Assembly (NCBI GenBank): GCA_964351365.1
Contig: CAYGNP010000014.1
Span: 1 to 64,000 of the forward strand
Direction: 5' to 3'
DNA length: 64,000 nucleotides
Source: UBA1672 sp964351365
Lineage (GTDB): Bacteria; Pseudomonadota; Alphaproteobacteria; Micavibrionales; Micavibrionaceae
Positions 26,817 to 35,910 of this stretch are shown one piece after another (the first letter of the stretch is position 1; every line of letters begins with the position of its first letter). The translations under genes and the position numbers were made by a program. Below the pieces are notes generated by a model. The model was not told where the DNA came from. It searched no databases and saw only the letters and a list, made by a program, of their open reading frames with translations.

Positions 26817-28077
26817 TGATCTGGATGATGAATTAATTTCCTCTGACAACAGCTTTGATGAGTTTTCCCAAGATTCAGGGGCAAGCTCTCTTCGACAAAG
26901 CCCCGTCGTAAAACTTGGCGTTTTGCTTGCTGCGGTCGCTGTTGTTGGTGTTGTTATATTTTATTTTAATGACACGAGTACTGATAGAAACACCTCTGTT
27001 CTGCCGCAAGGTAGCCCCGTATCTTCTGCGCCAGGCACAAGTGAGGAGGTCTCTCCTGCCTACAGGGATGCCGTTGAGGAACAAAATCAGGAGCAGCTGC
27101 AGCGTGCCCTCAGAGAGGGTGATAGCGCTATCCCTACACCTATCGCAACACCTGATACACGCTTAAGCGTTCCCGAAGTTGAAGAGGAAACAGAAGATCC
27201 CCTGCACCGCTGGAGATTACTGCAAGAAGAGCGCGTAAAAACGCAGCTGAAAAATAGAGACGTTGAGGTGGAGCCCGTTACTGTTCTTGATGCTGAACAG
27301 CAGAGTGAGGCTATCAACAAATTATCAGAGTCTATGATTGAGCAAATGGAATCTGTTCTTTCCTCTAATAATGAGGGCAAGGAATTTATAACGAAAACAT
27401 TTATAACCTATTCTCTTGAAGCTGGTAACACTCCGGGCGGTGCTGGTGTACAAGGAGGAGGCACTCCAAATGGGTCGGCTGCAAGTGCCTTTGAAGAAGA
27501 GAATGAAGAAATTGTTGTTATTGCTGCGGGCAGTATTTATTACGGTCAATTATTGCTCGAGGCTAATTCTGACGTTCCAAGCACTGTTTTGGCTCACATT
27601 GTGAGCGGGCCTCTTAAGGGTTGGAAAATTCTAGGTGAGTTTACGGTTCTTGAAGATGCAGGTATGCTCGCTATTGTGTTCAACACAGCGGTTAATGATG
27701 CGGGGGATCAATACGATGTTTCTGCGGTTATGCTTAATCCAAAAACGACATTGCCTGCGCTTAGGACATCGATAAATAACAGATACTTTCAGCGCGTTGT
27801 TCTTCCTGCAGCAGCGGCTTTTGTTGAAGGTTTTGCCCAAGCTGTCGCAGATTCAGGACGTACAAATGTTACGGTTTCTGGGGAGACTGTTATTGAAGAG
27901 GAACAGGAAACCACAGATGAGCAAGAGGTTGCTTCCGGGATTGAGGAAGCTGGCCAGGAGCTGAGTGAGATTATCGATGAAACTTCCGATATACCGCCGC
28001 TTATCATCATTAAGGCAGGAACGCCTATTGGTATTTTCTTCACTGAGAATGTTGTCGATAACGACGGTGATATTTAA
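26809..28077 (+). CDS. dotG: Type IVB secretion core protein DotG/IcmE (short form)
   Basis: 422 residues. The cytoplasmic N-terminus is acidic, one membrane segment is at about 36-53 (LLAAVAVVGVVIFYF), a coiled, charged periplasmic region follows, and a VirB10/TrbI-type domain is at about 234-415 (IAAGSIYYGQLLLEANSD, LKGWKILGEF, ARSI-like ALRTSINNRYF and the closing IKAGTPIGIFFTENV). DotG runs from the inner to the outer membrane and forms the channel. Legionella DotG is 1048 residues because of a long pentapeptide-repeat insert; that insert is missing here, as in plasmid TraO-like forms. The ATG lies within the end of dotH. Confidence 0.9.
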   Translation: MNDDLDDELISSDNSFDEFSQDSGASSLRQSPVVKLGVLLAAVAVVGVVIFYFNDTSTDRNTSVLPQGSPVSSAPGTSEEVSPAYRDAVEEQNQEQLQRALREGDSAIPTPIATPDTRLSVPEVEEETEDPLHRWRLLQEERVKTQLKNRDVEVEPVTVLDAEQQSEAINKLSESMIEQMESVLSSNNEGKEFITKTFITYSLEAGNTPGGAGVQGGGTPNGSAASAFEEENEEIVVIAAGSIYYGQLLLEANSDVPSTVLAHIVSGPLKGWKILGEFTVLEDAGMLAIVFNTAVNDAGDQYDVSAVMLNPKTTLPALRTSINNRYFQRVVLPAAAAFVEGFAQAVADSGRTNVTVSGETVIEEEQETTDEQEVASGIEEAGQELSEIIDETSDIPPLIIIKAGTPIGIFFTENVVDNDGDI

Positions 28078-28097
28078 CCGTAAAATGTGAAATCATC

Positions 28098-29120
28098 ATG
28101 GCCGATACAGAAGACGATCTATATGATGATTTTGAAGATGATCTTGACTCCGCCGACCTCGACCTTTGGGATGATGAGGATTTGGATTTTGAGGAGTATG
28201 TGGATTCTCCAGAAATTCCAACGGTTCCCTCTTCTTCCGGCGTTGAGCTTCCGTCGTCGCCACTGCAAAAACAAGAAAAACAGATTACTCCGCCCTTTGT
28301 AGATAATGTTCCAAGGAATGTTACTGTTAAGAGGGCTCCAGCTCCTAAAGCACACCAAACCTCCCTTTTCTCTATATTCGTTATGATTTTTCTTCTGCTC
28401 TTTCTTGGTGGAGGTGGTTATGGTCTGTATCACCTTATGAGTAGTAATGGTGCTCGCCTAACCCTTCCAGTTGTTAAAATTTATTCTGCGGTCATTGATG
28501 ACACTCTTGAGGCCTCTGGGCAAATTATTTCGCAAGAAGGCGTTCTGGCTGTTGCCTCTGATGATACTATTCAACAGCCCAAAAGACTCGAATCAGCCTT
28601 GACACCCTTTCCAGCAGATCTCGATTCTTCATCTCCTGTTCTTGCTGATCTTGACGGCTATGATGCTACCCAGCCTGCTGCTGAGACTAACGAATTGTTC
28701 GCTGAGGAGCAGCTTATTTCAAAAACAGAGCTTCCATTTGATCTGGACACAAGCAGCGACGCGCCTGCGCAAGGTACTATAGATATGCGGTTAAATGACG
28801 GTTTATCTCCTTCTTACGGTGTAAATGAGTCTGAGCAAAGTATTGAGCCCTTGAGTGCAGAAGTTCTGGCCATAGAGCTTGCCGCTCTTGAGGGGTCTCC
28901 TGTGCCCAAAAAAAAGCCTGAACATATATTAAAACAGCAAAAACAATTGATCATAAGAGCTGCGCAGCCGGGAAAGGCTCTTTTGTATGACACTGTAACC
29001 GGTAAAATGAATTCGGTTGAAGTTGGTGATCAATCCGGTGAGCTTGGAACGATTCGTTCTATTTCCTTTGTTGAGGGAAAATGGCTTGTTGTTGGCTCAC
29101 TCAAAACACTATCACAGTAA
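28098..29120 (+). CDS. dotF: DotF/IcmG-like inner-membrane protein
   Basis: 340 residues. A strongly acidic cytoplasmic N-terminus (about 1-60, many Asp/Glu) leads to one membrane segment (about 93-113, FVMIFLLLFLGGGGYGLY). A variable periplasmic stretch follows, then a C-terminal small beta domain (about 285-338; AAQPGKALLYD, VGDQSGELGTIRSIS, WLVVGS). The position directly after dotG and the topology match icmG/dotF of Legionella (269 residues). The similarity I can see by eye is weak, so the name rests mainly on gene order and topology. The beta domain also recalls PilP-like modules. It begins 20 bases after dotG. Confidence 0.65.
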   Translation: MADTEDDLYDDFEDDLDSADLDLWDDEDLDFEEYVDSPEIPTVPSSSGVELPSSPLQKQEKQITPPFVDNVPRNVTVKRAPAPKAHQTSLFSIFVMIFLLLFLGGGGYGLYHLMSSNGARLTLPVVKIYSAVIDDTLEASGQIISQEGVLAVASDDTIQQPKRLESALTPFPADLDSSSPVLADLDGYDATQPAAETNELFAEEQLISKTELPFDLDTSSDAPAQGTIDMRLNDGLSPSYGVNESEQSIEPLSAEVLAIELAALEGSPVPKKKPEHILKQQKQLIIRAAQPGKALLYDTVTGKMNSVEVGDQSGELGTIRSISFVEGKWLVVGSLKTLSQ

Positions 29121-29217
29121 ATGCTGCGCTTTTACTTTATTTGCCTTTATCGAAAAAGTTTGCAGGATTGGCCATAAATATGGTCTAATAGAAATAAATT
29201 GGTTAGGAGCAGAATAC

Positions 29218-30924
29218 GTGTTTGGAAAATATCTATTTTCTTTGATTATCGGGGCGCTTTTCCTTGTTTTTACAGCTGATTCCGCTTTTGCCGTCAGCAT
29301 ACTTGGCTCTGAGAATGTTAATACTGTTGCAGGGAATATTGTGGCAAGCACATCTCAGCTTCCCGGACTTCTGGCTGCGCTTGCTTATCTTTCGGGTTTA
29401 TTGTTCGCAGTAAGCGGGATTGTAAAGCTCATGGAGCATGTTACAACCTCTAATACCTCCTCAAATTACGTTTTCCCCAGAGTGCCTATTATTCGCTTTT
29501 TAATTGGCGGGGCGCTGTTTTCACTGCCGATTATTGTAGAAGCTGTCGTGACCATGATCAATGGTGGCACCGCAACGATCTTTGACCCAACAACGGAGGC
29601 GATTACTGTTTTGAATCAGTATTTCACCAGTATAAACACAATATTAACCTTTGCGACGAATCTTAATGGCGTTATGGACAACATCATAAGATCTAGCGAC
29701 CACATTCCTGGGCTTATATCTGCTGTTTCTTATCTTTTGGCTTTGGTTATTGCCGTTTCTGCTCTTTATAAAACACGAGATTATGTTGAGGAGCCTAGCC
29801 GGTATTTTCTGAAAGATGTCGTTATACGCTACGTCCTTGCTGGCGCCCTGCTTGCTTTGCCGACTATTTATCTTGCAATGTATAATACAATTGCCGATGG
29901 CGGTCTTGGCACGGGAGGCACGATTGCCTCTTTCGTTTCAGGTTTTAGTTTTTTCTTCTCCTCTGAAACATCTTCACCGGAATGTGCGTCTGCCAGCTTG
30001 GGTGTTGTAAGTTCTATTTTACTTGGTGGTTCTGGCTCTTTGGGAACAGTTATTTGTAATACTTTTGCCAATACGTCCGGTTTACCTCTTTTTCTGACGT
30101 CTGTTTCGTATGTTATTGGCCTTATTTTGGGGGTGTGGGGTTTATTCAAAATCCGTGATCATGTTGTTGATCCCTCCCGCACAGGTTTGAATGAGGGTGT
30201 TATGCGCCTGATTGCTGGTGGTGCATTTTTTGCCTTTCCTTATTTGACCGTTGTTGTTCGTGCCACAGTGCTGCCTGATCCTCTGGTTTTGCTTACGACT
30301 GTAACAACAAATACCGGATTTAATCAATCAGGGGTGGGTTGCAGCACTCTTGGCTCTCTTGTTGGACTTGGCCCATCGCTTGATCAGGCTATGGGCTGTT
30401 TTGTGGATGACCTGCTTGGACCGACACAAGTTGTTCTTAATTTCTTTGCCACTGTTGCTGGTATGATTTTTGTGATGATCGGGATTTCGCGGCTGATTAA
30501 ATCCTCGCAAGAAGGGGCGCGTGGACCCGGCGGTATTGGAACGCTTACCACTTTTATTGTTGGTGGTGTCTTGCTTTCGGGTACAACTATACTCCGTGCC
30601 GTGTCCTCCAGTATGTTCGGTAATCCGATCACGCAAACCTATGCAAATCTTACTTACACTGTGGGCATGAGCGCGGCTGAAACGCAGGCTGCCCATAATG
30701 TTATTTCAGCCGTCTTAAAGTTCATGATTATCATTGGTATGATTAGCTTTGTGCGCGGCGTCTTTATTATGCGTGATGTGGCGGAGGGTAAGCAGCAGGC
30801 TTCCACAATGGCCGGGATTACGCATATTATTGGTGGGGCTTTGGCTGTTAATTTAGGTCCACTTCTCAATGCCGTGCAGAATACGCTTGGTATTACGGGT
30901 TTTGGCGTTACGTTTGGCATCTAA
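29218..30924 (+). CDS. dotE: DotE/IcmC-like membrane protein with five repeated modules
   Basis: 568 residues from GTG 29218 (AGGAG ten bases upstream); the open frame extends upstream into dotF but has no better start. A signal peptide ends near 25 (SAFA|VSI). The rest consists of five related hydrophobic modules at about 36-118, 150-232, 275-360, 395-470 and 490-560. Each has a helix of the type LPGLLAALAYLSGLLFAVSG, a charged turn (K-x-x-D/E-H-V) and a second helix of the type IRFLIGGALFSLPII. The single-module neighbour DotP shares this pattern. Legionella IcmC/DotE is about 194 residues, so this is a large expansion. It sits between the dotF-like gene and dotP, the place of icmC. Confidence 0.75.
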   Translation: MFGKYLFSLIIGALFLVFTADSAFAVSILGSENVNTVAGNIVASTSQLPGLLAALAYLSGLLFAVSGIVKLMEHVTTSNTSSNYVFPRVPIIRFLIGGALFSLPIIVEAVVTMINGGTATIFDPTTEAITVLNQYFTSINTILTFATNLNGVMDNIIRSSDHIPGLISAVSYLLALVIAVSALYKTRDYVEEPSRYFLKDVVIRYVLAGALLALPTIYLAMYNTIADGGLGTGGTIASFVSGFSFFFSSETSSPECASASLGVVSSILLGGSGSLGTVICNTFANTSGLPLFLTSVSYVIGLILGVWGLFKIRDHVVDPSRTGLNEGVMRLIAGGAFFAFPYLTVVVRATVLPDPLVLLTTVTTNTGFNQSGVGCSTLGSLVGLGPSLDQAMGCFVDDLLGPTQVVLNFFATVAGMIFVMIGISRLIKSSQEGARGPGGIGTLTTFIVGGVLLSGTTILRAVSSSMFGNPITQTYANLTYTVGMSAAETQAAHNVISAVLKFMIIIGMISFVRGVFIMRDVAEGKQQASTMAGITHIIGGALAVNLGPLLNAVQNTLGITGFGVTFGI

Positions 30925-31026
30925 TTTTATTAATTTTACGTTAAAATAAATGTGGCAATTTTGTGGCAGATGTGCTATTCTTCTATTATAAGTAAGTAAT
31001 CAATTGGTAATTAAGGAGGAACTATT

Positions 31027-31425
31027 ATGTTCAAACAAACCAAACTTTCGTACTATAAAATGGGTGCTGCGATGACTGCAGGTATGTTGGCGGTGAATGC
31101 TGGTGAAGCAAATGCTGCTAATAACTTCAACTCTATTGCATCTAACATTACAACATCTATTGGATCTTTGCCTGGACTGGTTTCGGCGCTTGCCTATCTT
31201 TTTGGCGTGCTTCTTGCTGTTCTTGGTGTCATGAAAATCAAAGACCATGTTGAGAACCCAACACAGACACCACTGAAAGATGGTGCAATTCGTTTGGCAG
31301 CCGGTGGCGCATTGTTCGCTATTCCGATTATCCTTGAAGCGATGTCTGAGACTATTGATGCTGGTGGTTCTGGAGCTGGTGCATCTTCTTCTCAGCTACA
31401 ATCTGTATCTTTTGGTACAATTTAA
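31027..31425 (+). CDS. dotP: Type IVB secretion membrane protein DotP/IcmD
   Basis: 132 residues. A signal peptide (cleavage about 30, GEANA|ANN) precedes a single two-helix module: SLPGLVSALAYLFGVLLAVLG, turn MKIKDHVENP, and IRLAAGGALFAIPIILEA. This is the IcmD/DotP (TraQ) pattern, and Legionella IcmD has a similar length (132 residues). A near-perfect Shine-Dalgarno sequence TAAGGAGG is 7 bases before the ATG, much stronger than for its neighbours, so the protein may be needed in high copy, as expected for a polymerising subunit (inference). It lies 102 bases after the dotE-like gene. Confidence 0.88.
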   Translation: MFKQTKLSYYKMGAAMTAGMLAVNAGEANAANNFNSIASNITTSIGSLPGLVSALAYLFGVLLAVLGVMKIKDHVENPTQTPLKDGAIRLAAGGALFAIPIILEAMSETIDAGGSGAGASSSQLQSVSFGTI

Positions 31426-31442
31426 TAGGTCGATTGGAAGTG

Positions 31443-32165
31443 ATGGGACTGATCCCGATATCACTTGGGCTTTCACGTTTACAGAAGGCCAAAAAAATCA
31501 AGGGTGGAGCCGGTCAAACCGGCTCCGCTTCTTCTGCTGATGGCCACGCGCTGTTATCAAAAGAGATGAGACAAAAAATCTTTGCGCGTGACAATGATAC
31601 CTGCCAATGCTGCGGCTTTATGTCCAAGAAGTACCAAGAAATTCTTTTTTTGAATGGTGATCAGAGCGATCTTTCTGAGTCGAATATGAAGACTGCCTGT
31701 ATTTTCTGTCATCAATGTTTTAATCTCGACAGGGTTAATGTTATGCGCTCGGGTGTGCTTTTGTGGCTCCCTGAGATTAATCAGGCTGATTTGCATCATA
31801 TTGCCCGCGCAGTTTATGTTGCCCGCATTTCTCAGGGGCCAATTGCGGACGCAGCGCGGCGATCACTTGATGCGCTTATGCAGCGACGGGAGGCTCTACG
31901 CCAGCGTATTGGGACAGATGACCCGTATATTCTGGCGAGTGTTTTGAAAGATTACCTCACTGATGCGCATTATAGTAATAGAACAGAAAAAATTGAAGGG
32001 GTGCGACTATTTCCTCTTGATCGGCGCATTATTAAAGAGGCTGATCTTGAGTTTAACCAATTCCCGCAAATCCTTGCCTATTGGCGTTCCAAAGATGGTC
32101 CTTTTGGCGGCAAAACTCCGCAAAAATGGTTTGATATCTATCATTCAATTAAAAATGCTGCTTGA
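31443..32165 (+). CDS. dotN: Type IVB secretion coupling-complex protein DotN/IcmJ
   Basis: About 240 residues from ATG 31443; GTG 31440 and TTG 31434 are also in frame and the choice is uncertain. A zinc site of two cysteine pairs is seen: CQCCGF (about 54-59) and CIFCHQC (about 86-92), the HNH-like fold described for DotN. Further family marks are VMRSGVLLWLPEI, RAVYVARISQGP and the end PQKWFDIYHSI. In Legionella, DotN joins DotL and DotM in the cytoplasmic coupling complex. dotL and dotM are not in this window and must be elsewhere if the system is complete. Confidence 0.88.
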   Translation: MGLIPISLGLSRLQKAKKIKGGAGQTGSASSADGHALLSKEMRQKIFARDNDTCQCCGFMSKKYQEILFLNGDQSDLSESNMKTACIFCHQCFNLDRVNVMRSGVLLWLPEINQADLHHIARAVYVARISQGPIADAARRSLDALMQRREALRQRIGTDDPYILASVLKDYLTDAHYSNRTEKIEGVRLFPLDRRIIKEADLEFNQFPQILAYWRSKDGPFGGKTPQKWFDIYHSIKNAA

Positions 32166-32294
32166 TTTTTCTGGGCATATTTAAGCAAAAATTCATAAAG
32201 AATACCTATGGTATAAGACCTTAATATGCTATTTGAATAAGCAGTAATAATGCTGTAGGATTAAACGGTATGAAAATGGAGTATAATATTTTTT

Positions 32295-35200
32295 ATGAAA
32301 TTAACTGATAAAATATTAGCCCCATTCCAAAAAGCCTTCAGACAATCTGTTTCTTCCTTTATTAACCTAGAAACTATGGATAATCCCACAACTCTGGTTG
32401 CGACGGACGGATCTCTCATTTCTTATGTCCGTATTGAGGGAAGCAAGCAGATTATCGGTGATGAAGAATATGATCGCATCGTTAAGTCAGCGAATATTAA
32501 AATCGGCGCGCGTTTTGATCGCATAGGACATGCCATGCAGGCTTATTTTGTGCGCGATCCGGGTCGTATCAGACAAAAGCTTGAAGCCCAAATTAAAGAT
32601 AGTAGGCGCACGGCTAATGCTATCGGAATAGATCTTGACGATTTATTTGATGAAAAAGTTAATCATCTGCAGCGTTTTTTAACACATGAGGAACAATATT
32701 TTGTGCTTTGGACACGTCCATCAGCGCTGTCTAAAAATGAAATCAAGCGTGCTGGTGAAATGGCTAAGGAAGAGGGGAAAAACTGGTTCCCGGCTGCTAA
32801 TTCTCAATTTCCTTATGGCGTTATGGAGCCTCTAAGAACGCGTCATAAAAGCTTTGTGTCGGCGATGCTGACCGCTTTTGATGAGCTTGGGATAGAGAAT
32901 AATCTTCTGGAGGTTCATGATGCGCTTCGCGCCGTGCGGAACAATCTTTTTCCTGACCGGGCCAATGAAGAATGGCGTGCCTGTCTTCCCGGTGATCCTA
33001 TACCACCTCGTGCGCCACAGAGCACTGTTGATATGTCTGATGTTTTATGGCCAAGCCTTCCAGGGCAAATAACGGCTGCGGATGCAAAAATTCTGGGTAA
33101 GTCCGTTGTGCGGATCGGTAACTTACTCTGGGCTGGGGCCGATATGACTTTGGGGCCTATGGATTCAACGCCATTCCCTGTTTTGTTGAACCGCCTGGTT
33201 GAGGCAGATATTCCGTTTAGGATTTCTTTCCTTATTGAAGGAGGCGGCGCAGCGGCTGTTGCCTTTCGTACCTTTGCCGCTACGATTATGGGGCCAACCA
33301 ATGCCGGGAATAAGACAATTAAATATTCTTTGGAGAATCTCGTTGCCCTTTCTCGAAAAGAACCAGTGGTCCGCGCACGTATTTCTTTTGCAACATGGTG
33401 TAAGATTGAGGAGAAAGATCAGATTCTTGACCGTCTTTCTGTTATTTTGCAATCTTTCGAGAGTTGGGGATATTGTCAGGTAAGCGAATATTCCGGTGAT
33501 CCGCTTGACTGTGTCATGTCCTCTGCAATGGGCATTCACTGCGCAGGGACTGCGCCCAGCGCCATTGCGCCGATGATTGAAATTGTCAAGCTTTTGCCCT
33601 GGCAGCGCCCCTCAAGTCCGTTCGATCGTGGGGCCATTATCTTTAGAACACCCGATGGGAAAATCTGGCCATATCAAACGGGTACGAATATTACAACAAC
33701 CTGGTTTGACCTGATTTTCTCGCAACCTGGAGGTGGTAAATCTGTTTTGCTCAATACGCTTAATTTTGGAACAGCTGTTACCCCAGGCCTCAGCCAACTC
33801 CCTTATATTGCGGTTATTGATATAGGGCCCTCTTCCTCGGGCCTCATCTCCCTGATTAAGGAAGCTTTACCCCTAAACCGTCAACATGAAGCCAGTTATT
33901 TCAGATTGCAGATGGCGCATCAATATGCAATTAACCCCTTTGATACTCAGTTAGGCTGCCGTGCGCCTTTGCCGGATGAGCGGAGCTTTCTGGTTGAACT
34001 TTTGACGCTGTTAACGACCCCTCCCGGCTATGACAAGCCTTATGATGGGATGCAGCAGCTCTGCGGCCTTGTTGTGGATGAGATGTACCGCTGGCGCGAT
34101 GATACCGCAGCGAATGCAGAGGCGCGCCCTTATCTGCCGCGTCTGGAGATGGAGATCGATACAGCCATACAGAAACATAATATTCATCTCCCCTCCGATC
34201 CGTTCTGGTGGGATATTGTTGATAAGCTCTTCGATATGGGACACCCACATCTTGCAAACCTTGCTCAGAGGCATGCTGTTCCAACGCTAAATGATGCGAT
34301 CACGGCCTCACGTAAACCCCAAATCCGCTCTCTTTTGGAGCAAACATCCATCGGTGTAAGCACGGAAAACGTTATCAGCGCCTTTGAGCGCATGGTGACC
34401 TCAGCGATTCGTGAATTTCCCATCCTATCGTCTGTGACGCAGTTCGATATTGCTGATTCACGGCTTTGTTCGCTTGACCTTATGGATGTCGCCCCTCAAG
34501 GGGATGAAGCTGCAGACCGGCAAACCTCTATTATGTATATGCTTGCCCGCCATGCTCTTGTGCGCAGTTGGTGGACGAGCATTGATACGATTCAAAATGT
34601 TCCTGAAAAATATCGTGAATATCATAATGTCCGCCTTCAGGAAGTTTCAGAAACAGCAAAACGCCTTAACTTTGACGAGTTTCATAGGACAAGCCGGTCC
34701 CATTCCGTGCGCGCGCAGGTTATCCGCGATGTCCGTGAAGGGCGTAAACGTGGGGTTCAGATTGTTTTAACCTCTCAGCTTATAGATGACTTTGACAAAG
34801 ACATGGTCGATCTGGCAACAGGCGTGTGGGTTTTGGGAACAGCGATTTCTGACAAAGCCGTGCAGGATGTGGTCGAGCGTTTTGGCCTTTCAAATACAGC
34901 GCGCCATGTGATGCGCTATAAACTGACCGGGCCGAAATCAATCGGGGCGCCTGCGCTGATTGTTATTGGCTCAACGTCCGGGCGTTATGAACAGCATATC
35001 TATAATACCCTTGGGCCGATTGAGCTTTGGGCGTTTTCTACTTCTGCGGAGGATGTGTCTATCCGTAACCGCCTTTATTCCCTTCTTGGGGCAACACGCG
35101 CGCGTCAGATGCTGGCGATGAAATATCCGGGGGGAAGTGCGCGTAATGAAATAAGACGGCGCGTTCTGGCAAATAGTGATGCAGGTAGTGACTCGCGGCA

Positions 35201-35309
35201 GGCCATGATTAGCGGCGTTATTCAGGAAATTGTCGATGAGTTGGTGGAACAAAGCAAAACATTTCAGATCGCAGAAGACAGCAAGCGCATAAAATTTACA
35301 TTGACCTGA
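32295..35309 (+). CDS. dotO: Type IVB secretion ATPase DotO/IcmB
   Basis: 1004 residues, as in Legionella DotO (1009). An N-terminal region (about 1-430) is followed by a VirB4-type ATPase core with Walker A QPGGGKSVLLN at about 477-487, a Walker B region KRLNFDEFHRTSRS near 785-800 and the RKRGVQIVLTSQLIDDFD motif. DotO is the cytoplasmic hexamer at the base of the Dot/Icm channel to which DotB docks. The gene starts 129 bases after dotN, a gap large enough for an internal promoter, and is followed within one base by an unknown coupled gene. Confidence 0.93.
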   Translation: MKLTDKILAPFQKAFRQSVSSFINLETMDNPTTLVATDGSLISYVRIEGSKQIIGDEEYDRIVKSANIKIGARFDRIGHAMQAYFVRDPGRIRQKLEAQIKDSRRTANAIGIDLDDLFDEKVNHLQRFLTHEEQYFVLWTRPSALSKNEIKRAGEMAKEEGKNWFPAANSQFPYGVMEPLRTRHKSFVSAMLTAFDELGIENNLLEVHDALRAVRNNLFPDRANEEWRACLPGDPIPPRAPQSTVDMSDVLWPSLPGQITAADAKILGKSVVRIGNLLWAGADMTLGPMDSTPFPVLLNRLVEADIPFRISFLIEGGGAAAVAFRTFAATIMGPTNAGNKTIKYSLENLVALSRKEPVVRARISFATWCKIEEKDQILDRLSVILQSFESWGYCQVSEYSGDPLDCVMSSAMGIHCAGTAPSAIAPMIEIVKLLPWQRPSSPFDRGAIIFRTPDGKIWPYQTGTNITTTWFDLIFSQPGGGKSVLLNTLNFGTAVTPGLSQLPYIAVIDIGPSSSGLISLIKEALPLNRQHEASYFRLQMAHQYAINPFDTQLGCRAPLPDERSFLVELLTLLTTPPGYDKPYDGMQQLCGLVVDEMYRWRDDTAANAEARPYLPRLEMEIDTAIQKHNIHLPSDPFWWDIVDKLFDMGHPHLANLAQRHAVPTLNDAITASRKPQIRSLLEQTSIGVSTENVISAFERMVTSAIREFPILSSVTQFDIADSRLCSLDLMDVAPQGDEAADRQTSIMYMLARHALVRSWWTSIDTIQNVPEKYREYHNVRLQEVSETAKRLNFDEFHRTSRSHSVRAQVIRDVREGRKRGVQIVLTSQLIDDFDKDMVDLATGVWVLGTAISDKAVQDVVERFGLSNTARHVMRYKLTGPKSIGAPALIVIGSTSGRYEQHIYNTLGPIELWAFSTSAEDVSIRNRLYSLLGATRARQMLAMKYPGGSARNEIRRRVLANSDAGSDSRQAMISGVIQEIVDELVEQSKTFQIAEDSKRIKFTLT

Positions 35310-35310
35310 T

Positions 35311-35895
35311 ATGAACCAAGAAGAAGAAATCCTTAAACAAACATATATCCAAGAGGAAAAACCTCAGATCAGTCTTGCGGAAAAGCTTAAGGAGCAGAAG
35401 CTTAAACGCAGAAAGAAAATGCGACGTCGTGCCATCATTTTCATTTTATTTGCTTTTTTTTCTTATGCTGTTTGGTTTCTTTTCAAGCCCTTCAAAGCTT
35501 CTGAGGCTTATGGTATTTGCTATACTTTTCTAGAGCTCACTGTTCCTTATCCCCATACGCTTTATGTCAGTGAGGTTGAAGATGCTCCAGATAATGGCGG
35601 CTTGCGGTTATGGTATACGCAGACAGATGCTTTTGGAGAATACCGCATGGAGTCTTTTCAATGTAACCTTGGCCTAGATCAAGAGACAGGTAAGCTCAGA
35701 GTTGATGAAATCAAACTGCATAAAGTAAATTTGGATCCCGAGCGCGTTAAAAATTTAAATAACGCATTAGTTTATTTTGAAGAAAATCCGCTTATTTTAA
35801 ATTATCCTAGTAAATTGCCCGATAGTATTGAAGATTTACATTTAGAATTCGATGCTTTCCGCAGGATTCAACTCAATTCTGATAAATATAGATGA
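35311..35895 (+). CDS. Unknown single-pass membrane protein coupled to dotO
   Basis: 194 residues. The first 40 residues are very charged (KLKEQKLKRRKKMRRR), one membrane segment follows at about 41-58 and the remainder (about 60-194) is probably periplasmic, with CYTFLELTVPYPHTLYVSEVE and a cysteine at 117 (SFQCNLG). The ATG is one base after the dotO stop, so translation is almost certainly coupled. No family is recognised. The basic, coiled N-terminus could contact cytoplasmic DotO while the C-terminal domain faces the core complex; this is an inference from topology and coupling. Confidence 0.65.
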   Translation: MNQEEEILKQTYIQEEKPQISLAEKLKEQKLKRRKKMRRRAIIFILFAFFSYAVWFLFKPFKASEAYGICYTFLELTVPYPHTLYVSEVEDAPDNGGLRLWYTQTDAFGEYRMESFQCNLGLDQETGKLRVDEIKLHKVNLDPERVKNLNNALVYFEENPLILNYPSKLPDSIEDLHLEFDAFRRIQLNSDKYR

Positions 35896-35910
35896 TGTGG
35901 TTTTATTAAC

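Noticed and set aside
5319..35895. Dot/Icm locus as an integrative conjugative element
   Set aside because: No integrase, relaxase, direct-repeat attachment sites or plasmid genes were seen; the nearby tRNA-Ala at 678-753 shows no repeated 3' end at the far side of the locus.
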